A stretch of 64,000 nt of DNA from Methylomonas sp. Lineage in GTDB: Bacteria; Pseudomonadota; Gammaproteobacteria; Methylococcales; Methylomonadaceae. The translations under genes and the position numbers were made by a program. The stretch's first letter is position 1, and every line of letters begins with the position of its first letter. The DNA lies in assembly GCA_026988155.1 (NCBI GenBank), contig JALSLW010000026.1:1-64000 (forward strand). Direction: 5' to 3'. Below the pieces are notes generated by a model. That model had not been told where the DNA came from. It searched no databases and worked only from the letters and a program-made list of their open reading frames with translations. This document shows, one piece after another, positions 56,974 through 64,000 of the stretch.

Positions 56974-57201
56974 CTAAAACAGTCTAGCCAGCGAACCCAG
57001 GCTATTTTCTATATGCGCCCATGTCCACCAGGCACCCTGAATAAAGGTCATATTCAGGCTCATTGAAGCAAAGGTAGCCCCTGCAAGCACTGTAGCAATA
57101 ACAATCGAGAGAAGAGTATATAATTTTGACCTAATGCTCCCCCTCAATAATTTTTTCCACAAATATCTCTGTACAAAAAGAAAAATAGCTCTTTGAATCA
57201 T
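56974..57201 (-). CDS. Small membrane protein (75 residues)
   Basis: Basic N-terminus (FVQRYLWKKLLRGSIRSKLY), one clear membrane helix (TLLSIVIATVLAGATFASMSL), then QGAWWTWAHIENSLGSL, possibly an interfacial helix. It is the only ORF in this gap with a plausible protein character and points the same way as the neighbouring ribonuclease gene. Not recognised; the real chance that it is spurious is substantial. Confidence 0.5.
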   Translation of the reverse strand: MIQRAIFLFVQRYLWKKLLRGSIRSKLYTLLSIVIATVLAGATFASMSLNMTFIQGAWWTWAHIENSLGSLARLF

Positions 57202-57226
57202 AGGCTCTCAAATATAAGCGGTAAAT

Positions 57227-59026
57227 TTATCTGCTTTCTACAGACTGTTCAATTGAAAAAATCCAGCGATGTCTAGCTTGATCTTTATCGGCAACACAGA
57301 CATCTACCTCATCTCCAAGACGTATTAAATGCATCTGGTTTTTACTGTTAACCAGCGATAGCTGATCCTGATCTATAGTAAGCGGCATTTTCCACAGCCG
57401 TTCTAAAGGGCGAATATATAATTTTATTTCAATAGAAATATCATCAAGCAAAATATAAAGCTTATCTCGACCCAAACCGATCACCGTTCCCTTATGTAAC
57501 GGTATACGTCCATCTGCGGATTCAAATTCGGCGGTAAAAACTTGATCCAGAACCAGTAAATTCGCTTCATTAGTCAATTGACGCTGAATGCCTTTTGAGC
57601 GGTTAGCCGCCAGAATTATCTGCTGTCTAAGCATTTCGTCCTGATCTTCTGAACAGCCAGAGTGGTAGCCGACAATTTTTTCCATCAGTTCTTTGTGCAG
57701 GAATACACCTACGATTTCCCTCATTGGTGCGGAGAACCTAGCATACACATCGGCTCCCACACCATAATGCCTGCCCGGTTTTTCTGAAAAGGAAGACCTG
57801 GCATTCATTAGCAGAGCCTGCCGATGAATAGCCTGGGAAATTCTGCTTTCAGTGCCGGTTTTTGGCAGCTTTCTTAAATACTCGGATAATGTTTCATTCC
57901 CATTGTGCAGCCATTGCCAATAGCTAGCTTTTAATCCATGAGCTTTAATAAGCCGACTTATTGCAAGCTCAAATTCTTTTAATTTTTCATTGGCTGGCGG
58001 AGGATGTACTTTGTAGATCGGCTGAATAAATTTTGCAAAAGATTCGCCTCTATCTGCCAGCAGCTTGGCTCCTGCAATATTGCACAGCAATGAAAACTGT
58101 TCGTTATAAAGTTCAACCGGATTTCTGACGTTATCTAACAAATTAAAAACCAAACCATCATGACCAAGTTTAACATTCACTTCTGTTCGGTGAAAACGTG
58201 CAATATTTCGCTCTTCTGCAAGCTTTAGCCTTAACAGTCCAACTTGCTGAAAATATTTTAGGCTTTCTGACAAATGCTCATCATTCCTGATTAAGCTAGC
58301 CGGCTCAGCAAGAAAATTCTCTACTTCTTTAAAAGACAGCTTACCTCGGCTTCTTATTCGAGAGCGTACAATATTAGTCTCTATATGATGCCCATCATGA
58401 TTTAAAAAAATCTCAAATACTACAGCTCTCCGAGAGACATCTTCATTTAATGAAATTACATCTACACATAATTCGCGAGGCAGCATTGGTATCATCAGCC
58501 CTGGCAAATAAAAGCTAGTTCCACGCTTTAATGCTTCATCAAACAGCGCCGAACCAGGCTTAACATAATAAGCTGCGTCTGCAATAGCATATCTTACGGT
58601 AAACCCGGAATGAGTTTTTTCAACCTGCAGCGCCTGATCAAGATCCATTGTATCAGCACCATCAATTGTACAAAATGCTAATGCCTCCAAATTTTCCAGT
58701 CCGGGATCTTCTATTCCTGGATTGCTAAGAATCAGTTCCACTTCAGCTTGAACTGATGAGGAAAAAAATGGCGTCAACTGTCTTTTTGCAGCAATTTTAT
58801 ATATTTGAGCATGAACACTAGCACCAGAAGCTATTATCGTCACCTCCATAGGAACATTTTTTATCAAAACAAACTGTACAATTTGTCCTTTTGATAAACG
58901 GGGATGTTTTGCTTTGTCCGAGATTAAATAGGTTTTATCTGAATATAAATCAGCTATGCAAATCTCTTGATCATCAATAAAGTCAATTTCACCTAATAAA
59001 AAATGCAATTGCATATTTTTTTTCAT
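57227..59026 (-). CDS. RNase II/RNase R-family exoribonuclease (RNB domain)
   Basis: A 599-residue 3-to-5-prime exoribonuclease-like protein. The RNB catalytic core starts at about residue 110 with FCTIDGADTMDLDQAL (the conserved acidic cluster) and includes YAIADAAYYVKPGSALFDEALKRGTSFYLPG and RRAVVFEI. An OB-type segment is at the C-terminus (LGDEVDVCVADK). It is somewhat shorter than E. coli RNase II and lacks its typical N-terminal cold-shock pattern, as in several RNB-domain paralogues. Confidence 0.85.
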   Translation of the reverse strand: MKKNMQLHFLLGEIDFIDDQEICIADLYSDKTYLISDKAKHPRLSKGQIVQFVLIKNVPMEVTIIASGASVHAQIYKIAAKRQLTPFFSSSVQAEVELILSNPGIEDPGLENLEALAFCTIDGADTMDLDQALQVEKTHSGFTVRYAIADAAYYVKPGSALFDEALKRGTSFYLPGLMIPMLPRELCVDVISLNEDVSRRAVVFEIFLNHDGHHIETNIVRSRIRSRGKLSFKEVENFLAEPASLIRNDEHLSESLKYFQQVGLLRLKLAEERNIARFHRTEVNVKLGHDGLVFNLLDNVRNPVELYNEQFSLLCNIAGAKLLADRGESFAKFIQPIYKVHPPPANEKLKEFELAISRLIKAHGLKASYWQWLHNGNETLSEYLRKLPKTGTESRISQAIHRQALLMNARSSFSEKPGRHYGVGADVYARFSAPMREIVGVFLHKELMEKIVGYHSGCSEDQDEMLRQQIILAANRSKGIQRQLTNEANLLVLDQVFTAEFESADGRIPLHKGTVIGLGRDKLYILLDDISIEIKLYIRPLERLWKMPLTIDQDQLSLVNSKNQMHLIRLGDEVDVCVADKDQARHRWIFSIEQSVESR

Positions 59027-59075
59027 ATAGCGGCTATATTTGGCAAACCATTAAAGAGGCTTATGGAAAAAGCAT

Positions 59076-59765
59076 CTACGCATCAGCCTGCTGCTCCAAT
59101 TCTGCTATCAAATCCGGTGCCAAATCCAATGCCTGGGATAACTGCTTTAAATATTGACGCTCTTTTTCATTGTCTAAATTAAGAGTCATTCTGGAAACCA
59201 GATAAATCTCGGCGGCTGCTTCAGGTGAATCGGCTCCGGCAGCTACATCTTTAGCATCCAATGCTACAGTTAATTCATTTCTAATAAAATCAGCAATTGA
59301 AGCATTAAGCCCCAGTTTCTCGGCATGCTGCGCAATAATATCTTTTTCCTGCTCATCAATATGGCCATCCGCTTTTGCAGAAGCAATCATTGCTTTCAGT
59401 ATGGCTCTGCTACGACTTTCACTCGCATCACCCGTCAGCTTATTCACTGGCTGCCCCCTAGTTGCAACTTGTCTGTCAGACTGCTGACTTTGCCAGTTTT
59501 CAAAGGCTTTATAGGCTATGCCGCCGATGGCGGCAAGACTGCCTAGTTTAAGTGTAGCTCCCGTCACCTTGCGTCCACCCTGGGTTCCTAGCAATACTGC
59601 CAGAGCACCTGTTATTAAAGCACCTTTACCGGCACCAGCCAGCATTGCCTCACGTTTTTCAGCATCATCAGGAATATCCAATTTGGCTTCAGCCAAGGTT
59701 ACTCCTTTTTCAACCAGTTCTTTACCAGAATTAAGCAGCGCATCTAAAATTTGTTGAGCATTCAT
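59076..59765 (-). CDS. DUF533/TerB-like (YebE) protein
   Basis: A 229-residue protein with a glycine-rich hydrophobic segment (GAGKGALITGALAVLLGTQGG, LGSLAAIGGIAYKAF) and a C-terminal TerB-like helical domain (AMIASAKADGHIDEQEKDII). This is the YebE/DUF533 pattern: an inner-membrane protein of unknown function. ATG 59765 is used because GGAG lies eight bases before it; the ORF-track start is the GTG one codon earlier. Confidence 0.85.
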   Translation of the reverse strand: MNAQQILDALLNSGKELVEKGVTLAEAKLDIPDDAEKREAMLAGAGKGALITGALAVLLGTQGGRKVTGATLKLGSLAAIGGIAYKAFENWQSQQSDRQVATRGQPVNKLTGDASESRSRAILKAMIASAKADGHIDEQEKDIIAQHAEKLGLNASIADFIRNELTVALDAKDVAAGADSPEAAAEIYLVSRMTLNLDNEKERQYLKQLSQALDLAPDLIAELEQQADA

Positions 59766-59831
59766 CACTTTATCTCCTGAATAATAATTGGGAACGGCTT
59801 ATTATAACCACAATTTCACATTTACATTAAG

Positions 59832-60317
59832 CTAAGAAGCCATTTGCCAGGATTGCAAAGAATTACTGATCCCTGGCTCCAAAACCCCAAAAAAACGACA
59901 GCACTCAACCTCCATCAAACGGGCAAATAAATGATAGGCAGAGTTGCTGTTAGTGATGGGCATACCAAATAGTCCAAAAGGCGAATAATGAATATCCCTC
60001 TGATTTAGAGACTCAATCTGACCACTAGCTTTGTTCCAGCGCACCAGTGCATCTTCTTTTTCACCTTGAAAAACGGTAGTGAACTGCTGAGTCTTTGAAA
60101 TGAAAGTCGGGGCATTTTCTGCTGTTTTAAATTCGTAAAACCCAAGCCTGTCTGAAAAAAAACCGATTGGCTTAAAACGGTTAGTTTTACGATCCGTTGC
60201 CAGGCCGTGTAATTGAGCAACCGCTTCTCCTTCGCCATTACGCAGCACCCAAAAATTATGAGACGCAATGCCAATTAGTTCATAGCTTCTTGCTTCGATT
60301 GTGTAGGTTTTTCTCAT
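59832..60317 (-). CDS. Conserved hypothetical protein (possible scramblase/LURP-one-like beta fold)
   Basis: A 161-residue soluble protein rich in beta-strand patterns (YELIGIASHNFWVLRNGEGEAVAQLHGLATD, RLGFYEFKTAENAPTF). The run of strands with 'R-G-E' turns is reminiscent of tubby/LURP-one-like barrels, but I do not recognise a family with certainty. It lies in the same direction as the DUF533 gene, 64 bases upstream of it. Confidence 0.6.
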   Translation of the reverse strand: MRKTYTIEARSYELIGIASHNFWVLRNGEGEAVAQLHGLATDRKTNRFKPIGFFSDRLGFYEFKTAENAPTFISKTQQFTTVFQGEKEDALVRWNKASGQIESLNQRDIHYSPFGLFGMPITNSNSAYHLFARLMEVECCRFFGVLEPGISNSLQSWQMAS

Positions 60318-60428
60318 ATTTAGACAGAATAGCTAAAACCCAGCCATTGAGCAACACATAAAGGTTTAGCTATCTCCACCTAAAAGCTATTTTCTAGGAG
60401 CTATCATAAGTTTAATTGCTCTTGCTTT

Positions 60429-60488
60429 AGTCCGATTGTAATGCTATATATTGCATTCGGACTGTTATTTTGATCCCATCAAAATAAC
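60429..60488. promoter_or_regulatory. Two adjacent hairpins in the dodecin leader
   Basis: The first pairs AGTCCGA with TCGGACT (60429-60463). The second pairs GTTATTTTGAT with ATCAAAATAAC around a CCC loop (60464-60488, perfect 11-bp stem). They end 34 bases before the dodecin start codon. Either could be a terminator of the upstream region or a structured leader. Confidence 0.5.
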
Positions 60489-60521
60489 CAGTCATTTTTT
60501 AAAAATAAATAAGGATTTAAC

Positions 60522-60725
60522 ATGTCTATCGCAAGAGTCACTGAAATTACAGCAGGTTCATCTAAAAGCTTTGATGATGCAGTTGAAAAAGGAATCAAAA
60601 GAGCCTCAAAAACAATCAGAAATATTGAAGGTGCTTGGATACAAGATCAAAAACTAGTTATAAAAAAGGGAAAGATTTCTGAATATCGCGTCAGCATGAA
60701 ACTGAGTTTTGTTCTTGATGATTAG
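60522..60725 (+). CDS. Dodecin
   Basis: A 67-residue flavin- or CoA-binding protein that forms hollow dodecamers. The sequence VTEITAGSSKSFDDAVEKGIKRASKTIRNIEGAWIQDQK is the dodecin pattern, with the flavin-stacking Trp in GAWIQ. The start at 60522 (MSIARV) has AAGGA eight bases upstream and is preferred to the overlapping ORF at 60451. Confidence 0.92.
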   Translation: MSIARVTEITAGSSKSFDDAVEKGIKRASKTIRNIEGAWIQDQKLVIKKGKISEYRVSMKLSFVLDD

Positions 60726-60794
60726 AATACCATCAAAATCACACTAGATAACCAAGCATTCCAAATGTGCATTTGAAATGCTTGGACTGGTAAA

Positions 60795-61193
60795 TTACTT
60801 TTTCAGCAAATCTCTTATCTCAGTCAGCAGAACCTCTTCATTTGAAGGAGCAGGCTCTTCCTTTGGCACTTCTTCTTCCGCTTTTTTCATACTGTTCATT
60901 GCTTTGACAGCCACAAAAATAGCCATAGCAACGATTAAAAAGTCAATGATTGTTTGTATAAATGAGCCATAATTAATTGAAACGGCAGGAACATCTCCTG
61001 CAGCTTCCTGAATCACGACCGCCAGATCGGTAAAATCTACGCCCCCCATCGCTACGCCGATCGGCGGCATTATTACATCCTTAACAAAAGATGAAACAAT
61101 TTTACCAAATGCACCGCCAACAATAATACCGACAGCCATATCAACAACATTGCCTTTCATTGCAAAGTCTTTAAACTCAGATAGCATTCCCAT
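60795..61193 (-). CDS. mscL: Large-conductance mechanosensitive channel MscL
   Basis: A 132-residue inner-membrane channel opening under hypo-osmotic shock: [42 protein letters not shown] (first helix), second helix [16 protein letters not shown] and the C-terminal helical bundle. The start at 61193 (MGMLSEF) is used; the 41 extra residues of the ORF-track version are not part of the family. Confidence 0.95.
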   Translation of the reverse strand: MGMLSEFKDFAMKGNVVDMAVGIIVGGAFGKIVSSFVKDVIMPPIGVAMGGVDFTDLAVVIQEAAGDVPAVSINYGSFIQTIIDFLIVAMAIFVAVKAMNSMKKAEEEVPKEEPAPSNEEVLLTEIRDLLKK

Positions 61194-61742
61194 TTTTAAT
61201 TTCCCATAAAATTTACTTAGAAGATAAATACCGCCCCTAGCCTTCAGGGTGATTATTAATAATACTTCATACTTAACTAATAATAAAGACTTTAAATAAA
61301 AAAATAAACATTTCATTTGACAGATTAAATGTTACAAACAGGAAATAAATAAAACAAACTAAGAAACCAATAGACCCTTCAATAAAATTAAAGAGATTTG
61401 CCTCATACCTCAGAAGCATTTAAATATTTTTGACAAACCCCTAAAAATCAAAATCAATATTTTTTTTCAGCATAACGCCCTAGCCATTTAAACCCCTTAT
61501 TTTTCATGTAATTAGAAAAAACACAGCCATCAGTCCTCTATCAATGCCTACATTCAAATCGCTTTATCTATTGACATTTATTGCAAAATCATTCAATTTA
61601 CACATCTGGTACGGCTATTTATGATCTATTCTTATCAACCATAGAAAGAATAAAAATGAAAGTCATCCAAAACTAATATTAGTCTTAAAAATAACATAAC
61701 CCGTGCTCTGTACTAAAATACAGACTACATTGGAGGAAACAT
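61194..61742. other. 0.55-kb divergent intergenic region of mscL and xoxF
   Basis: AT-rich. I see no gene. The part just before xoxF carries an 18-base inverted repeat (61707-61724) and a strong ribosome site. The remainder shows no clear repeat. Confidence 0.6.
61707..61724. promoter_or_regulatory. Inverted repeat (SOS-box-like) upstream of xoxF
   Basis: TCTGTACTAAAATACAGA has perfect 6-base arms and matches CTGT-N8-ACAG, the gammaproteobacterial LexA box pattern. It sits 18 bases before the xoxF start codon, overlapping the likely transcription start or early leader. It could be an operator for another regulator or a chance palindrome. Confidence 0.45.
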
Positions 61743-63596
61743 ATGAAGAAGCCTTTAAAGAGCTTGCTGATTGCTTCAACTGTCGCCGCTCTGATTTCTG
61801 CACCTGCAGTATCAACTGCTAATAGCGATGTTGAAAGTTTAACAAAAAACCCTGCTAACTGGGCTACACCGCTAGGTAACTATGCCGGCACTCGTTACAG
61901 CAAACTAGATCAAATTAACTCTAAAAACGTTAAAAACTTACAGCCAGCATGGTCTTTTTCTACTGGCGTTCTTCGTGGACACGAAGGTGGCCCACTGGTT
62001 ATTGGTGATGTTATCTACATTCACACACCATTTCCCAATACTGTTTATGCGCTTGACCAGGCAACTCAATCAGTCATCTGGGAATACACGCCTACAATGG
62101 ATGCGGATGTAACAATTCCTGTTATGTGCTGCGACACTGTAAACCGTGGTTTATCCTATGGTGATGGAAAAATATTCCTACAGCAGTCTGATACTGTTTT
62201 AACTGCACTAGATGCTAAAACAGGAAAACGTGTATGGAGTGTACAAAACGGCGACCCTAAATTAGGCATGACCAACACTCAAGCACCTTTAGTTGTAAAA
62301 GACATGGTTATCACTGGTATCGCTGGCGGTGAGTTTGGTGTACGTGGCTTCTTGGCTGCATATGATATCCGTACAGGCCAGTTAAGATGGAAAGGTTACA
62401 GTATGGGCCCTGATGGTGATACTTTAATAAATCCTAGCAAAACAACAACTTGGGAAAACGGTAAAGTCACTAAAGTTGGTGCAGATTCAAGCCGTAAAAC
62501 TTGGGAAGGCGACCAATGGAAAATCGGTGGCGGTACAACTTGGGGCTGGTATTCTTATGATTCAGACCTAGATCTTATCTACTATGGTTCGGGCAATCCT
62601 TCTACATGGAACCCAACACAGCGTCCTGGCGACAACAAGTGGTCTATGTCTTTATGGGCTCGTGATGCTTCTACCGGTGAAGTTAAATGGGTTTATCAAA
62701 TGACTCCGCATGATGAGTGGGATTTTGACGGCATCAACGAAACAGTTTTAGTTGACCAAAAAATCAACGGTAAAATGCGCAAAATGCTTGTGCACTTTGA
62801 CCGTAATGGTTTTGGCTACACATTAGACCGTGTTACTGGTGAACTATTAGTTGCTGAAAAATTTGATAAAACAGTTAACTGGGCAACTCATGTAGACATG
62901 AAATCTGGCCGTCCACAAGTTGATCCAGCAATGAGTACTGAGCAAAATGGCGAAGATGTTAATACAGTGGGCGTATGTCCTGCTGCCTTAGGTGCTAAAA
63001 ACCAACAGCCAGTTTCTTTCTCTCCAAAAACTGGCTTGTTCTACATCTCTGGCAACCACTTATGCATGGAGTATGAACCTTTTGAAGTTTCATACACTGC
63101 AGGTCAGCCATATGTAGGCGCTACACTGTCTATGATGCCTGCTGGCGGCGATGTATTGACTGGTAAAAAAGACGGTTCAACCAACCTAGGACAATTCACT
63201 GCTTGGGATGCTACAACAGGTAAAATCAAATGGTCTAACAAAGAACAGTTCTCTGTTTGGTCTGGTTCTGTTGCTACAGCTGGTGACGTAGTATTCTACG
63301 GTACATTAGAAGGCTACTTGAAAGCAGTTGATGCTAACACTGGTAAAGAGTTATACAAATTCAAAACACCTTCTGGCATTATCGGCAACGTGAACACATG
63401 GGAATACAAAGGCAAGCAATATGTCGGCGTATTATCTGGCATTGGCGGCTGGGCTGGCATTGGTATCGCCGCCGGTCTTGATGACGGTTCTGATTCAACA
63501 AACAGCGAAGGTCTTGGTGCGGTTGGTGCATATAGAAGCTTAAGCTCTTTCACTAAATTAGGCGGTACATTTACTGTATTCTCTTTACCTAAATAA
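61743..63596 (+). CDS. xoxF: Lanthanide-dependent methanol dehydrogenase XoxF
   Basis: A periplasmic PQQ enzyme oxidising methanol, central to methane and methanol metabolism. The 617-residue protein has a signal peptide (about 1-26), propeller Trp-docking repeats, the adjacent disulfide pair MCCD (Cys129-Cys130) and the catalytic segment [12 protein letters not shown]. Asp at about 329, two residues after catalytic Asp 327, is the lanthanide ligand; calcium MxaF has Ala there. A perfect GGAGG lies six bases before ATG. A strong terminator follows, and the xoxJ-like gene is next. Confidence 0.97.
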   Translation: MKKPLKSLLIASTVAALISAPAVSTANSDVESLTKNPANWATPLGNYAGTRYSKLDQINSKNVKNLQPAWSFSTGVLRGHEGGPLVIGDVIYIHTPFPNTVYALDQATQSVIWEYTPTMDADVTIPVMCCDTVNRGLSYGDGKIFLQQSDTVLTALDAKTGKRVWSVQNGDPKLGMTNTQAPLVVKDMVITGIAGGEFGVRGFLAAYDIRTGQLRWKGYSMGPDGDTLINPSKTTTWENGKVTKVGADSSRKTWEGDQWKIGGGTTWGWYSYDSDLDLIYYGSGNPSTWNPTQRPGDNKWSMSLWARDASTGEVKWVYQMTPHDEWDFDGINETVLVDQKINGKMRKMLVHFDRNGFGYTLDRVTGELLVAEKFDKTVNWATHVDMKSGRPQVDPAMSTEQNGEDVNTVGVCPAALGAKNQQPVSFSPKTGLFYISGNHLCMEYEPFEVSYTAGQPYVGATLSMMPAGGDVLTGKKDGSTNLGQFTAWDATTGKIKWSNKEQFSVWSGSVATAGDVVFYGTLEGYLKAVDANTGKELYKFKTPSGIIGNVNTWEYKGKQYVGVLSGIGGWAGIGIAAGLDDGSDSTNSEGLGAVGAYRSLSSFTKLGGTFTVFSLPK

Positions 63597-63628
63597 GCTG
63601 ATCTAACGATCACCTTTTATAGTGATTA

Positions 63629-63670
63629 AAAAGCCCCCGTTGATTACAAATCAACGGGGGCTTTTTTTTA
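63629..63670 (+). terminator. Intrinsic terminator after xoxF
   Basis: AAAAAGCCCCCGTTGAT pairs with ATCAACGGGGGCTTTTTT across a short TACAA loop, followed by more T. It starts about 33 bases after the xoxF stop, so the downstream xoxJ-like gene probably has its own promoter. Confidence 0.9.
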
Positions 63671-63725
63671 CCAGACTTTTTGAGACATGCAACCAGATCC
63701 TTAAAAAACTTTAAATAAAATAAGT

Positions 63726-63731
63726 TATAAT
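63726..63731 (+). promoter_or_regulatory. Possible -10 element for the xoxJ-like gene
   Basis: TATAAT lies 33 bases before the start codon, after the xoxF terminator. A weak -35 (TTAAAA at 63701) is 19 bases upstream, so spacing is not ideal. Confidence 0.35.
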
Positions 63732-63763
63732 CGCATTTAGTACTTTAACCTGTAGAAACGCTA

Positions 63764-64000
63764 ATGAAACCACTTTTCAGTTTAAAAAAATTAATTTTCG
63801 GCTTAAGCCTTTCAGCACTATCCCTGCCAGCCATGTCTGAAGAAAAATTTAGAGTCTGCGCTGATCCTTTAAATCCTCCCTACTCTAGCAAAGCTCTCGA
63901 TGGCTTTGAAAACAAAATCGCAGCCTTATTTGCTACAGAATTAAATCAAAAGTTAGAGTATTACTGGTTTCCGCAGCGTATAGGCTTTATTCGTAACACC
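63764..64000 (+). CDS. xoxJ: XoxJ-like periplasmic substrate-binding protein (partial at window edge)
   Basis: The first 79 codons of a protein, cut by the window end. It has a signal peptide (LKKLIFGLSLSALSLPAMSEE), then FRVCADPLNPPYSSKALDGFENKIAALFA, the start of a family-3 solute-binding-like domain. Proteins with this N-terminus (RVCADP-N-PPYS, then ENKIA) accompany xoxF as XoxJ or MxaJ and are thought to assist dehydrogenase maturation or its cytochrome partner. Placement after xoxF supports the call. The ORF track did not list it. Confidence 0.82.
   Translation, partial: MKPLFSLKKLIFGLSLSALSLPAMSEEKFRVCADPLNPPYSSKALDGFENKIAALFATELNQKLEYYWFPQRIGFIRNT

Overview
The window looks like chromosomal DNA of a gammaproteobacterial methanotroph (Methylococcales-like). 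The main reasons are a lanthanide-type XoxF methanol dehydrogenase followed by a xoxJ-like gene at the right edge, a formaldehyde-activating-enzyme (Fae) homologue, a membrane pyrophosphatase, a PEP-CTERM protein, the gammaproteobacterial yebC-ruvCAB-ybgC-tolQRAB-pal-cpoB-queE-queC order, sspAB, and AT-rich sequence. I cannot name a genus from sequence alone.

Layout. 1-3 kb: remains of a type I-F CRISPR-Cas locus, with an intact cas1 and a cas2/3 cut by an insertion sequence whose transposase tail and end lie at bases 1-120; no CRISPR array is visible. 3-10 kb: six tightly coupled minus-strand genes resembling the accessory half of an aryl-polyene-type pigment pathway (desaturase-like oxidoreductase, thioesterase, aromatic ammonia-lyase, LpxL-like acyltransferase, GT2 glycosyltransferase, ligase-dehydratase fusion). 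No ketosynthase, ketoreductase or ACP is present. 10-12.2 kb: a gene-free block with two copies of a MITE-like element flanking three tandem ~400-bp modules, each carrying a perfect DnaA box and a perfect Crp-type palindrome. 12.2-21.1 kb: truncated sensor, DUF2797, hppA, sspAB, DUF1820, ytoQ and a double AAA+ ATPase. 21.1-26.1 kb: transposase debris and two genes for secreted proteins (a frameshifted propeller/Ig-like protein and a PEP-CTERM protein) whose leaders share a Crp-type palindrome and other blocks. 26.3-31.7 kb: small protein, radical SAM protein, Fae homologue, GspE/PilB-type ATPase and a BicA-like SulP transporter.

32.4-39.6 kb: a type I restriction-modification locus (hsdM-hsdS-hsdR). 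hsdM and hsdR are frameshifted, and the locus is colonised by REP palindromes and two tandem RAYT transposase genes whose proteins are identical although the DNA differs at seven synonymous sites. HsdR carries five cysteine-rich repeats. 40-60.5 kb: mostly housekeeping genes: carbonic anhydrase, queuosine genes, Tol-Pal, Ruv, serAB, a second SulP transporter, a persulfide dioxygenase-rhodanese fusion, an RNB ribonuclease and DUF533. 60.5-64 kb: dodecin, mscL, xoxF with a strong terminator, and the start of xoxJ.

Functionally, XoxF (methanol oxidation) and possibly the Fae homologue point to C1 metabolism. The SulP transporters, carbonic anhydrase and pyrophosphatase fit ion and bicarbonate handling. 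The most unusual structures are the triplicated DnaA-box/Crp-box modules, the shared Crp-type leaders at 21.8-25.2 kb, the REP/RAYT duplication, the cysteine-rich HsdR insert, and an SOS-box-like palindrome just upstream of xoxF.
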